NCBI RefSeq assembly: GCF_026130545.1
Contig: NZ_JAMOIM010000016.1
Coordinates: 62,001 to 126,000, forward strand
DNA from: Lichenifustis flavocetrariae
GTDB taxonomy: Bacteria; Pseudomonadota; Alphaproteobacteria; Rhizobiales; Beijerinckiaceae
Direction of reading: 5' to 3'
Length of the DNA stretch: 64,000 nt
In this document: positions 8,536 to 17,385 of the stretch, in pieces
How positions within the stretch are numbered: the first letter of the stretch is position 1
How the letters are laid out: each line of letters begins with the position of its first letter
Program-made: the position numbers and the translations under genes
Notes under the pieces: model-generated
Told to the model about the DNA's origin: nothing
Database searches by the model: none
Seen by the model: only the letters and a program-made list of their open reading frames with translations

Positions 8536-10080
8536 ATGCCGGTCAACTGGATTGCGCTCGCGGTTTTCGTGGCCTTCTTCGGCTTTGTCACGCTGGTCGG
8601 CTTCATGGCGGCGAACTGGCGGCGCGGCGACCTCGACCTCTTGCACGAATGGGGCCTGGGCGGCGGACGTTTCGGCACTCTAATCACCTGGTTTCTCCTC
8701 GGCGGCGATCTCTACACCGCCTACACGTTCATTGCAGTCCCGGCCCTGGCGTTTGGCGCGGGAGCCATCGCGTTCTTCGCGGTCCCCTACACGACCATCG
8801 TGTATCCCATGACCTTCGTGGTGTTCCCACGCCTTTGGTCGGTCTGTCGGCAAAACGGCTTCGTCACCGCAGCCGATTTCGTGCGAGGCCGCTTCGGCAA
8901 TCGCTGGCTGGCGTTGGCGATCGCGGCGACCGGCCTTCTGGCCACCATGCCGTATATCGCGCTCCAGCTCGAAGGCTTGCAGGTGGTGATCGCGGCCTTG
9001 GGCGTCGAATCGTCGGGCTGGCTTGGTGAATTGCCTCTTATCGTCGCCTTTGTGATCCTGGCCGCCTTCACCTACACGTCCGGCCTCCGCGCCCCCGCGG
9101 CGATCGCCGTCGTCAAGGACGTGATGATCTACATCACGATTTTTGCCGCGCTGATCATCATCCCGGCGAAACTCGGCGGCTTCGGTGCCATCTTCGCCGC
9201 CATTCCGGCCAAGAATCTGATCCTCGCGACCCCACAGCCTGGCTCGACGGGCGCCTATTCGGCCTATGCGACCTTGGCGCTCGGCTCCGCCGCAGCGCTG
9301 TTTCTCTATCCACACGCCATTACGGCCGTCCTGAGTTCATCGACCCGCGACGTCATTCGACGCAATTCGGCTCTGCTGCCGGCCTATTCGATCGTGCTCG
9401 CGCTGATCGCCCTGCTGGGTTTCATGGCCTATGCGGCGCATGTGGATCAGAACCCGGCCTTTGCGGCCATGTTCAAGCAATACAAGGCAAACTTTGCCGT
9501 CCCGGCCTTGTTTCTGCAGCTCTTTCCCGCTTGGTTCGCAGGTTTCGCTTTTGCCGCCATCGGCATCGGGGCGTTGGTGCCCGCCGCAGTCATGTCCATT
9601 GCGGCCGCCAATCTCTGGACCCGCAACATCCACCTCGAATTCATCAATCCGAATGCCTCGGCCCGTCAGGAGGCCCGCATGGCCAAACTGATGTCGCTGA
9701 TCGTCAAGTTCGGCGCCCTGTTCTTCATCCTCTTCCTCCCCCTGGATTATGCGATCCAATTGCAGCTCTTGGGCGGAGTGTGGATGAGCCAGACCTTGCC
9801 GGCAGTCCTCATCGGCCTCTACACACGCCGGCTGAATTCCTGGGGCTTGCTGCTTGGCTGGGCGGCGGGCATCGGCCTCGGCACCTGGATGGTTGCCCTG
9901 ACAGGCTTCAAATCCGCGACCTACAGCCTGACCTTGTTCGGGCTTACGGTACCGGCCTATGCGGCTATCTACGGGTTGCTCGTCAATATCGTGGTCGGCA
10001 CGGCCGCAACCGTCGTGATCAATATCCTGAATGGGGGGCCCGAGACCCGAGACAGCACGCTTCCGGCAGACTACATCTAG
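8536..10080 (+). CDS. Sodium:solute symporter (SSS family)
   Basis: The 514-residue polytopic inner-membrane protein has about 13 hydrophobic helices. SSS features include the start NWIALAVFVAFFGFVTLVGF, the FGTLITWFLLGGDLYTAYTF segment and FFAVPYTTIVYPMTFVVFPR. DUF3311-linked members resemble monocarboxylate or pantothenate permeases (MctP/PanF-like). Organic-acid uptake is the best guess, but the substrate is not readable from the sequence. It is cotranscribed with the DUF3311 gene. Confidence 0.92.
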   Translation: MPVNWIALAVFVAFFGFVTLVGFMAANWRRGDLDLLHEWGLGGGRFGTLITWFLLGGDLYTAYTFIAVPALAFGAGAIAFFAVPYTTIVYPMTFVVFPRLWSVCRQNGFVTAADFVRGRFGNRWLALAIAATGLLATMPYIALQLEGLQVVIAALGVESSGWLGELPLIVAFVILAAFTYTSGLRAPAAIAVVKDVMIYITIFAALIIIPAKLGGFGAIFAAIPAKNLILATPQPGSTGAYSAYATLALGSAAALFLYPHAITAVLSSSTRDVIRRNSALLPAYSIVLALIALLGFMAYAAHVDQNPAFAAMFKQYKANFAVPALFLQLFPAWFAGFAFAAIGIGALVPAAVMSIAAANLWTRNIHLEFINPNASARQEARMAKLMSLIVKFGALFFILFLPLDYAIQLQLLGGVWMSQTLPAVLIGLYTRRLNSWGLLLGWAAGIGLGTWMVALTGFKSATYSLTLFGLTVPAYAAIYGLLVNIVVGTAATVVINILNGGPETRDSTLPADYI

Positions 10081-10122
10081 GCCGCACTTCCCTCGGCAGG
10101 TGCCGAAGCCTATGTTGTGGCA

Positions 10123-11160
10123 ATGATCCAGCCCACCACCTCGGAATTGGCGCGCATGCGCCAGACCCCACTCGTGGACCCATTTGGCCGCGAAATCTCC
10201 TATCTGCGCGTTTCGGTGACGGATCGCTGTGACCTGCGCTGCACCTATTGCATGGACGAGACCATGTCGTTCTTGCCCCGGCGGGAGTTGCTGACGCTCG
10301 AGGAACTCGACCGGCTCTGTACCGCCTTCGTGACGCGCGGGACCCGGAAGCTGCGGATCACGGGGGGTGAGCCGCTCGTCCGGCGCGACATCATGGCGCT
10401 CTTCCGCGCCTTGTCACGCCACCTCGTAAGCGGCGCCCTGCACGAACTGACCTTGACCACGAACGGCACGCAGCTCGCGCAGCACGCAGCCGCATTGGCC
10501 GATGCGGGTGTGAAGCGGATCAACGTTTCCCTCGACACGCTCGATGCTGACAAATTTCATCAGATAACCCGCCGCGGCGACTTCGACCGCGTGATGGCGG
10601 GGCTGGATGCCGCGCAGTCTGCCGGCCTGCATGTGAAGATCAATGTCGTGGCGTTGAAAGGCATCAACGACGATGAGGCCGCCGCCATGGTGCGCTGGGC
10701 GCATGGCAGGGGAATGGATCTTACTTTCATCGAGGTCATGCCGCTCGGCAACGATTTCGGCCGCAAGCCGGATACGTTCCTGTCCCTTCACGCGTTGCGC
10801 GCCAAGCTCGCCGAGGTCTTCACTTTATCGCCTCTTGCCGTGCGCACCGGGGGACCCGCTCGCTACGATGCGGTTGCCGAAACGGGAGGTCGCATCGGCT
10901 TTATCACGCCGCTGACACATAATTTCTGCGAATCCTGCAACCGCGTTCGAGTGACCTGCACCGGCACGTTGTACATGTGCCTCGGCCAAAACGATGCGGC
11001 CGATCTGCGCACACCGCTCCGCTCCTCGGTCCAGGACGATGCCCTGCATGCTGCTATCGATGAAGCGATCCTCCGCAAACCAAAGGGCCATGACTTTGTC
11101 GCCGATCGGGCGTCGATCAAAGCCCGGGTCGCCCGGCCTATGAGCGTCACGGGCGGCTGA
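10123..11160 (+). CDS. moaA: GTP 3',8-cyclase MoaA
   Basis: This radical SAM enzyme catalyses the first step of molybdenum cofactor synthesis, converting GTP to 3',8-cyclo-GTP. The product is 345 residues. The SAM-binding cluster ligands are in CDLRCTYC (Cys36, 40, 43). The second, GTP-binding [4Fe-4S] cluster uses the cysteines of [18 protein letters not shown]. The essential C-terminal Gly-Gly is present (VTGG). [11 protein letters not shown] and NVSLDTLD are family segments. An alternative GTG start lies two codons upstream. No other moa genes are in the window, so it is isolated from the rest of its pathway here. Confidence 0.97.
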   Translation: MIQPTTSELARMRQTPLVDPFGREISYLRVSVTDRCDLRCTYCMDETMSFLPRRELLTLEELDRLCTAFVTRGTRKLRITGGEPLVRRDIMALFRALSRHLVSGALHELTLTTNGTQLAQHAAALADAGVKRINVSLDTLDADKFHQITRRGDFDRVMAGLDAAQSAGLHVKINVVALKGINDDEAAAMVRWAHGRGMDLTFIEVMPLGNDFGRKPDTFLSLHALRAKLAEVFTLSPLAVRTGGPARYDAVAETGGRIGFITPLTHNFCESCNRVRVTCTGTLYMCLGQNDAADLRTPLRSSVQDDALHAAIDEAILRKPKGHDFVADRASIKARVARPMSVTGG

Positions 11161-11190
11161 AGCGCTCTTTTATCGATCTGTGACGACCCT

Positions 11191-12315
11191 TCAGCCGCGG
11201 GCCCTTTGCCGGATGTTGAAGTTGTCGAACGTGTATTCGCCGACCTGCCACCATAGATAGGCTTCGTTGCGAAATGTCACGAGTGCTTCGAGATTGGCCT
11301 TGAAGCGCGGATTACCTTCGCCGATTTCCCGGTACACGTCGGTTGCGGCCTTATAGGCCTGTTCGAGGATATCCTGCGGGAAGGGGCGCAGTTGTGCGCC
11401 AGCGATCACCAGACGCCGGAGAGCCGTGGCATTGGCGGTGTCGTAGCGCGCGAGCATGTCTGAAGCGCTCTCGGCCGCGGCGACGCGGACCGCCGCCTGA
11501 TAGGTGGGCGGAAGCGACTGAAACTTGGTGCGGTCGACCACGATATGCACCATGGCGGCGCCTTTCCACCAGCCCGGGTAATAGTAGTTCGGGGCGAGTT
11601 TCTGGACGCCGTTCGACTCGTCCTTGCTGAACACTTCATCATCATGCGGGCTGACCCAGGTGACCGCATCAAGCGCACCCGACTGAAGCGCGCCCATGAT
11701 CTCAACCCGTGGTGTGGCGACAGGCACCGCGCCGAGCTTCTGCAGCACGCGACCAGCCAGGCCCCCGATGCGGATCTTCAGCCCATTGAAATCGGCTGCG
11801 GATTTGATCTCCCGCTTGAAGAAGCCACCCATCTGGGCGCCGGTGTTGCCGGCCGCGAACGCCATGGCATTGCTCGACGCCAGCAAGTCGTCGACCTGAG
11901 CGCCCCCGGCCCCCTGGGTCGCAAAGGCATATTGCTGGCGCGCGTTCATGCCGAACGGAATGGCTGTCGCCAGCGCGAAAGCCGGGTCCTTGCCGTAGAA
12001 ATAATCGAGCGAAGTCTGGCAGGCCTGGATCGTGCCCGCTTCAAGGGCATCGAGCACCTGCACCCCGCCGATCGCCTCGCTTGGCGGCGAGACCTCGATC
12101 TTGAACTTGCCACCCGTCAGATCGGCCACCGTCCGGGCAAAACGCTCCGCGCCGCCGTAGAGGAGATCCAGCGTCTTCGGGAAACTCGAAACGAGGCGCC
12201 ACGTCACATCGGGCGCAGCTTCGGGCGCCTGGGCACGCACCGGAAGGGTAGCGCTGGTCACCAAGCCCACGGAAAGGCCGGCCAGCACGCCCCGGCGCCC
12301 AAGGTCGTTCGTCAT
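11191..12315 (-). CDS. TRAP transporter periplasmic substrate-binding protein (DctP/TakP-like)
   Basis: The 374-residue protein is the periplasmic receptor of a tripartite (TRAP) carboxylate transporter. It begins MTNDLGRRGVLAGLSVGLVT, a twin-arginine-like signal, and is processed near VRAQA. The segments TWRLVSSFPKTLDLLYGGAE and WVSPHDDEVFSKDESNGVQK and the phrase YYYPGWWKGAAMVHI are characteristic of the alpha-keto-acid-binding (TakP-like) group. The frame extends 21 codons upstream, but the ATG at 12315 gives the proper signal peptide. No DctQ or DctM membrane subunit lies nearby, so it must work with a transporter encoded elsewhere or be an orphan. Confidence 0.9.
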   Translation of the reverse strand: MTNDLGRRGVLAGLSVGLVTSATLPVRAQAPEAAPDVTWRLVSSFPKTLDLLYGGAERFARTVADLTGGKFKIEVSPPSEAIGGVQVLDALEAGTIQACQTSLDYFYGKDPAFALATAIPFGMNARQQYAFATQGAGGAQVDDLLASSNAMAFAAGNTGAQMGGFFKREIKSAADFNGLKIRIGGLAGRVLQKLGAVPVATPRVEIMGALQSGALDAVTWVSPHDDEVFSKDESNGVQKLAPNYYYPGWWKGAAMVHIVVDRTKFQSLPPTYQAAVRVAAAESASDMLARYDTANATALRRLVIAGAQLRPFPQDILEQAYKAATDVYREIGEGNPRFKANLEALVTFRNEAYLWWQVGEYTFDNFNIRQRARG

Positions 12316-12370
12316 GAGTTCGCCCCGAGTCTCACATTCGCGTCCGGCTTGGACGCTTACCGAAAATGCC

Positions 12371-13498
12371 CTACTCAATCACGATGCGCGGTGCGGCACG
12401 TTGCCGTGAGCCGGCCAGCGCATCCAGGACCCCCCGCGCGATCTGCTGGTAGACCTGAGCCTGGGGCCCTGACGGATCGGACACGACGATAGGCCGTCCC
12501 GCGTCGGAACTCTCACGGATCGGCATCGAGAGGGGGATTTCACCTAGGTAGGGAACACCGAGCCGCTCGGCTTCACGCTTCGCCCCGCCATGATGGAAGA
12601 TATCAGACCTATGCCCGCAGTTCGGGCAGATGAACGTGCTCATGTTTTCGACGATCCCGAGGATCGGCACTTCGGTGCGGCGGAACATGGCAATGCCCCT
12701 GCGCGCGTCGATCAAAGCGAGATCCTGCGGTGTCGACACGATCACGGCTCCGGCGAGTGGCACGGATTGCGCCATGGTGAGTTGCGCGTCTCCGGTGCCC
12801 GGGGGCATGTCGACCACCATCACGTCGAGCTCACCCCATTGCACTTCCCGCAGCATTTGGGTGAGGGCAGACATCACCATCGGGCCACGCCAGATCATGG
12901 GCGTTTCCTCTTCGACCAGGAAGCCGATCGACATCACCTTGACACCGAACGCCTGCAGCGGACGCATCATGCGCCCTTCGACGACCTCCGGCTTGCCGGT
13001 AAGACCCAGGAGCCGTGGCATCGAGGGCCCGTAGATGTCCGCGTCGAGGAGACCGACCGACAGGCCGAAGCCTGACAGGGCGAGGGCCAGATTGCAGGCC
13101 GTCGTCGATTTGCCGACACCCCCCTTACCGGATGCGACCGCGATGATGGTCTTCACGCCCGGAACATTTTGGTTGGCCCGAGCGGCTTGGGCGCGAGGTC
13201 CGGGCGCGTGGCTATGACCGGGCGCTGGCGGCGTTGCCGGCGCCGAACCAGGCGCTTTCTCGGCCGTAACCGTCACAAACACGGCCGCGACACCAGGCAC
13301 CGCTTTGATGCGCTGCTCCACCTCAGCCCGCAACGGCTCAATATCCGACGCTTTCCGGCCTTGCCCTTCAAGCGACACGAAGACGCGCCCATCCCGCACC
13401 ACGACGCCACCGAGCAAGCCCGATTGCGCCAGGGGCGTGTGGCCGTCGAGGCCAGCCATATCGGACAAGGCTGCAACAATATCGTCTTGGGTCGGCAT
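12371..13498 (-). CDS. Mrp/NBP35/ApbC-family Fe-S cluster carrier ATPase
   Basis: This cytosolic P-loop ATPase carries and inserts Fe-S clusters. The product is 375 residues. The N-terminal DUF59/MIP18-like domain (to about residue 95) is followed by a Pro/Ala/His linker. The deviant Walker A ASGKGGVGKSTTACNLALAL opens the ATPase domain, which also contains VVDMPPGTGDAQLTMAQSVP. The bridging cluster ligands are in FICPNCGHRSDIF (CxxC). I chose the ATG at 13498, which matches the usual start of the family; an ATG 18 bases upstream is possible. The TRAP protein gene follows 55 bases downstream on the same strand. Confidence 0.93.
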   Translation of the reverse strand: MPTQDDIVAALSDMAGLDGHTPLAQSGLLGGVVVRDGRVFVSLEGQGRKASDIEPLRAEVEQRIKAVPGVAAVFVTVTAEKAPGSAPATPPAPGHSHAPGPRAQAARANQNVPGVKTIIAVASGKGGVGKSTTACNLALALSGFGLSVGLLDADIYGPSMPRLLGLTGKPEVVEGRMMRPLQAFGVKVMSIGFLVEEETPMIWRGPMVMSALTQMLREVQWGELDVMVVDMPPGTGDAQLTMAQSVPLAGAVIVSTPQDLALIDARRGIAMFRRTEVPILGIVENMSTFICPNCGHRSDIFHHGGAKREAERLGVPYLGEIPLSMPIRESSDAGRPIVVSDPSGPQAQVYQQIARGVLDALAGSRQRAAPRIVIE

Positions 13499-13556
13499 GG
13501 ACGAGAACACATTCATTGGTGACGAAGGCCCGCCAGCGACAGGCCGCAACGGGAAC

Positions 13557-13585
13557 AGGCCCCGAACCATAGAGGTTCGAGGCCT
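13557..13585 (-). terminator. Hairpin downstream of clpA
   Basis: AGGCC and CGAACC, separated by one unpaired base, pair with GGTTCG and GGCCT around a 5-base loop. The hairpin lies about 21 bases past the clpA stop codon in the direction of clpA transcription. There is no T-run, so factor-independent termination would be weak. Confidence 0.4.
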
Positions 13586-13606
13586 GCCTGTCTTTGTCGC
13601 ATCATC

Positions 13607-16066
13607 TCAGGAGCGAGCGGTCACCGGCTTGGCATCCGAACCGTCGGGATCGGCGTCACCCGGATCATCATCTTCACTACTGGCTTCGGGCGCGTCAGCC
13701 TCAGTCCGAGCTTTGCGCTTTTTACCCGCTTCGAGGATGTCGCGTTCCGGCCGAGGCAAAACGGGACCGTCAGGGAACACGAAGCTCAGCTTCTTGGTGC
13801 CCTGCTCATCGGTCGCCACCACGACGCGAACGGTCCCACCATTTTTCAGTCGTCCAAACAGGACTTCATCCGCCAACGGCGTCTTGATGTGCGTTTGGAT
13901 GACGCGTGCCATGGGCCGTGCGCCCATAGCCTCGTCATAGCCATTCTCGACAAGCCATCTCCGTGCCTCATCGGTCAGCTCAATCGTAACGTTGCGGTCC
14001 GCGAGCTGCGCTTCGAGCTGCAGGATGAATTTATCCACGACCTTGCCGATGACCGACGCCGGAAGGTGGCCAAACGGGACCACGGCGTCGAGCCGGTTTC
14101 GAAACTCGGGCGTGAACATCCGGTTGATGGCCTCGACGTCATCGCCTTCACGCCGGGCCCGTGTGAAGCCAATCGTGGCTCGCGCCATATCGGCCGCACC
14201 GGCATTTGTGGTCATGATCAGAATCACGTTCCGGAAATCGACCTGCTTGCCGTGCTGGTCGCTGAGTTTGCCGTGATCCATCACCTGCAGAAGGATATTG
14301 TAGAGGTCCGGATGGGCCTTTTCGATCTCATCGAGCAGCAGCACGCAGTGCGGGTGTTGGTCGACGGCATCGGTCAGCTGACCTCCCTGGTCAAAGCCCA
14401 CGTAGCCGGGGGGAGCACCGATCAAACGACTGACGGTGTGCCGCTCCATATACTCGGACATGTCGAACCGGATGAGTTCAACCCCGAGGCCCGACGCGAG
14501 CTGCCGCGCGGCTTCGGTCTTTCCCACGCCGGTCGGGCCGGAGAACAGGTAGCAGCCGATCGGCTTCTCGCCATCTCGCAGGCCTGCTCGCGCCAGCTTG
14601 ATGGCCGAAGTCAGCGCCGCGATGGCCGTGTCCTGCCCATAGACGACCCTCTTCAGGGTTTCGTCGAGATGGGCGAGCACTTCCGCGTCATCCTTGGAGA
14701 CCGATTTCGGCGGGATCCGCGCCATCGTCGCGATTGTCGCCTCGATCTCCTTGATGCCGATCGTTTTCTTCCGCTTCGGTTCCGGCAGGAGCATCTGCGA
14801 CGCGCCTGTTTCGTCGATCACGTCGATCGCCTTGTCGGGAAGCTTGCGGTCATGGATGTACCGAGCCGAGAGTTCGACTGCCGCCTTCACGGCCTCTCCC
14901 GTGTACCGAACCTTATGGAACTCCTCGAAATAGGGCTTCAACCCCTTCAGGATTTCGATCGCATCGGTAACTGTCGGCTCCTTGACGTCGATCTTCTGGA
15001 ACCGGCGAACCAGTGCGCGATCCTTCTCGAAATATTGCCGATATTCCTTGTAGGTCGTCGAGCCAATGCATCGCAGCGAGCCTTGCGCGAGCGCGGGCTT
15101 GAGCAGGTTCGACGCATCCATGGCGCCTCCAGAGGTCGCACCGGCCCCGATGACCGTGTGGATCTCGTCGATGAAGAGGATCGCGCCCTTGTGGTTCTCG
15201 ATCTCCTTCATGACCTGCTTCAGGCGTTCCTCGAAGTCGCCACGATAACGCGTGCCGGCCAGAAGTGTCCCCATATCGAGCGCGAACACAGTGGCGCCGA
15301 CCAGGACCTCCGGGACCTCGTTCTTGATGATCTTGCGCGCAAGCCCCTCGGCAATGGCTGTCTTGCCGACACCCGGGTCACCGACGAGAAGCGGATTGTT
15401 CTTCTGCCGGCGGCAAAGCACCTGTATGGTGCGTTGCACCTCGAGCTCGCGGCCGATGAGAGGGTCGATTCGACCATCGCGGGCCTTCTTGTTCAGGTTC
15501 ACGCAATAAGCTTCGAGAGCACCCTCCTTCTTCTTGGAGTCGCCGCTCTCCTTGGCTTCCTTACCGTCACGTCCCTCATTCTCGTCATCAGCGCCACGCG
15601 GCCCCTTGCTCGACTCCGTGAGCCCAGGGCGTTTGGCGATGCCGTGACTGATGTAATTGACCGCGTCGTAGCGCGTCATATCCTGCTCCTGCAGGAAATA
15701 GGCCGCGTGGCTTTCCCGCTCCGCGAAGATGGCGACGAGCACATTGGCGCCCGTGACTTCTTCGCGGCCCGAGGATTGGACGTGAATGTGCGCACGCTGG
15801 ATGACGCGCTGAAAGCCCGCGGTGGGCTTGGCGTCGTCGTTGCCTTCGGCAACAAGCGTTTCCAACTCCTGGTCGATGTAATCGACCACCGTTTTCTTCA
15901 GCACATCGACATCGACCGAACAGGCTTTCATCACGGCGCTCGCGTCGCCGTCATCGATCAAAGCCAGGAGGAGATGTTCCAGCGTCGCGTATTCATGATG
16001 GTGGTCGTTGGCGATGGCCAGCGCGCGATGGAGGGATTGTTCGAGCGAGCGTGAAAATGCGGGCAT
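13607..16066 (-). CDS. clpA: ATP-dependent Clp protease ATP-binding subunit ClpA
   Basis: ClpA is the AAA+ unfoldase that feeds substrates to ClpP and takes N-degron substrates from ClpS. The product is 819 residues. The N domain spans about 1-145. AAA1 has Walker A GDPGVGKT (229-236) and Walker B FIDE; AAA2 has GPTGVGKT (510-517) and LLLDE. The ClpP-binding IGF tripeptide is in TIGFTR (about 631-636). The C-terminus carries an unusually acidic, low-complexity tail of about 45 residues (from KKRKARTEADAPEASSEDDD on), absent from E. coli ClpA. clpS lies 13 bases upstream in the same operon. Confidence 0.97.
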   Translation of the reverse strand: MPAFSRSLEQSLHRALAIANDHHHEYATLEHLLLALIDDGDASAVMKACSVDVDVLKKTVVDYIDQELETLVAEGNDDAKPTAGFQRVIQRAHIHVQSSGREEVTGANVLVAIFAERESHAAYFLQEQDMTRYDAVNYISHGIAKRPGLTESSKGPRGADDENEGRDGKEAKESGDSKKKEGALEAYCVNLNKKARDGRIDPLIGRELEVQRTIQVLCRRQKNNPLLVGDPGVGKTAIAEGLARKIIKNEVPEVLVGATVFALDMGTLLAGTRYRGDFEERLKQVMKEIENHKGAILFIDEIHTVIGAGATSGGAMDASNLLKPALAQGSLRCIGSTTYKEYRQYFEKDRALVRRFQKIDVKEPTVTDAIEILKGLKPYFEEFHKVRYTGEAVKAAVELSARYIHDRKLPDKAIDVIDETGASQMLLPEPKRKKTIGIKEIEATIATMARIPPKSVSKDDAEVLAHLDETLKRVVYGQDTAIAALTSAIKLARAGLRDGEKPIGCYLFSGPTGVGKTEAARQLASGLGVELIRFDMSEYMERHTVSRLIGAPPGYVGFDQGGQLTDAVDQHPHCVLLLDEIEKAHPDLYNILLQVMDHGKLSDQHGKQVDFRNVILIMTTNAGAADMARATIGFTRARREGDDVEAINRMFTPEFRNRLDAVVPFGHLPASVIGKVVDKFILQLEAQLADRNVTIELTDEARRWLVENGYDEAMGARPMARVIQTHIKTPLADEVLFGRLKNGGTVRVVVATDEQGTKKLSFVFPDGPVLPRPERDILEAGKKRKARTEADAPEASSEDDDPGDADPDGSDAKPVTARS

Positions 16067-16079
16067 GACGGCACCGGCC

Positions 16080-16472
16080 TCACTTCTTTTCCATGATGCA
16101 CTGCAAAGGATGTTGGTTCTTGCGCGCGAAGTCCATGACCTGCGTCACTTTTGTTTCGGCGACCTCGTAGGTGAAGACCCCACATTCCCCCACACCATGG
16201 TGGTGAACATGAAGCATGATATGCGTGGCTTCGTCAGCCGTCTTGTTGAAGTATTTGCGTAGCACTGCGACCACGAACTCCATTGGTGTGTAATCGTCGT
16301 TCAAGAGCAGAACGCGATACATGCTTGGCTTTTTGGTCTGGGTCTTCGGTCGGGTGATGACCGCTGTACCGGCACCATCGCCATTCTTTCGAGGCTCTTT
16401 TGCCGCAACAGTCGAAGGACGCCATAACGGCTTCATGAGCTTGAGCAACAGGCGCGAAGATCCGCCCTTCAC
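16080..16472 (-). CDS. clpS: ClpS adaptor protein
   Basis: ClpS binds N-degron residues and delivers proteins to ClpA. The product is 130 residues. The conserved core runs from [20 protein letters not shown] through [20 protein letters not shown] to [11 protein letters not shown] and keeps the substrate-pocket Asn-Asp-Asp and the His/Met positions. A basic N-terminal extension of about 50 residues precedes it. The start chosen is a GTG with AAGGA about 10 bases upstream. An ATG 12 codons inside (16436) has no ribosome binding site but would give the more usual length. It is the first gene of the clpS-clpA operon. Confidence 0.93.
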   Translation of the reverse strand: MKGGSSRLLLKLMKPLWRPSTVAAKEPRKNGDGAGTAVITRPKTQTKKPSMYRVLLLNDDYTPMEFVVAVLRKYFNKTADEATHIMLHVHHHGVGECGVFTYEVAETKVTQVMDFARKNQHPLQCIMEKK

Positions 16473-16795
16473 GGTGATCGTTCCTTATATCCAGAGATCG
16501 TGGGACCGCTCACCGGTAGCGTCCCCGTTGACTAAATGTGAACGACGCCAAGTCTTTTCCAGAAGGAGGTCGTGACGCGAAGCAGGATAAAGTTTGGGTT
16601 CCGATCATGGCGCGTTCATGGCTGCCGAAGCGATGCGGGGGATGCTGACACGCCCGCCAATGCATTGCAACGCTACGCGCCACGGCGTCGCATAACAAAA
16701 AACCCGGCAGAGAGCCGGGTTTGTCGTCAACCAAACGAGGTCCCGAGGCCGACGGTGCGGTGGTCCCGAGAGGCTTCGTGGGGGGTGTTCGTCGC
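16473..16795. other. Intergenic region between clpS and phasin genes
   Basis: These 323 bases must hold the clpS promoter next to 16473 and the phasin gene's terminator (16697-16722). I see no credible gene in it. Short open frames that cross it lack ribosome binding sites and protein-like composition. Confidence 0.6.
16697..16722 (-). terminator. Rho-independent terminator of the phasin gene
   Basis: AACCCGGC (16701-16708) pairs with GCCGGGTT (16714-16721) around a 5-base loop. On the minus strand the stem is followed by TTTTTTG, as expected for an intrinsic terminator. It lies about 75 bases past the phasin stop codon. Confidence 0.88.
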
Positions 16796-17152
16796 TCAGA
16801 CTCCGGTGGCGCCGGTCGCGGTGTTCTTGATCTTGTGGAACGCCCCTTCGATCGGCTTGAACATCTCCTGGGCGGTCACCGAAAGAATGCCGTTGAACTT
16901 GTGCGATCCGGCCATCATGCTGTCATAGGCCGTGCGGGCGAACTCCATCTGCACCTGAATGGCGCGGTCCATCGATCGGCTCGCCATGAGGCTCTGAAAC
17001 GCATCCGTCCCGGTTTCGATCGATTTCTTCGAGAGTTCGGTCGTTTCCGCGAACAACTGCTGCACGCCGTTGCCCAGAGCTGTAGCCGACTGCGTGGCCG
17101 CTTCCATCTGCTCCTTGCTGAACTTCTGGAAATCCTCGACGGACTTGAACAT
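16796..17152 (-). CDS. Phasin family protein
   Basis: This 118-residue, almost entirely helical amphipathic protein matches the Phasin_2 family. It opens MFKSVEDFQKFSKEQMEAAT and continues with TTELSKKSIETGTDAFQSLM. Phasins coat polyhydroxyalkanoate granules, and some alphaproteobacterial members have stress or chaperone-like roles. No PHA synthesis gene is in this window. The start has AGGGAG seven bases upstream, a strong site consistent with abundant expression, and the gene has its own intrinsic terminator. Confidence 0.9.
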   Translation of the reverse strand: MFKSVEDFQKFSKEQMEAATQSATALGNGVQQLFAETTELSKKSIETGTDAFQSLMASRSMDRAIQVQMEFARTAYDSMMAGSHKFNGILSVTAQEMFKPIEGAFHKIKNTATGATGV

Positions 17153-17385
17153 GTAGCTCTCCCTAGCGGTGCCGGCACACTGCTACCAGCATCACCGCCA
17201 GCATTTATTGCAATGCCGCAATTTCGTCAAATGCTCCCGCAGTGCACCAAAATTCCGACAACCCAATTGAAGCGGGAAAGCCGCCATTAACCGCCCTGTA
17301 ACCGCGCCGTCATAGCCTCACGATCAGTGCCCTTCCGGTCACGGTCACGGCGCATCCGGACGGGCGGGCGCAGGCGAGGTGAGCA

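Noticed and set aside
13889-16054. 721-codon plus-strand open frame opposite clpA
   Set aside because: It is the antisense shadow of clpA, caused by GC-rich codon use. Its translation has no recognisable domain and no ribosome binding site.
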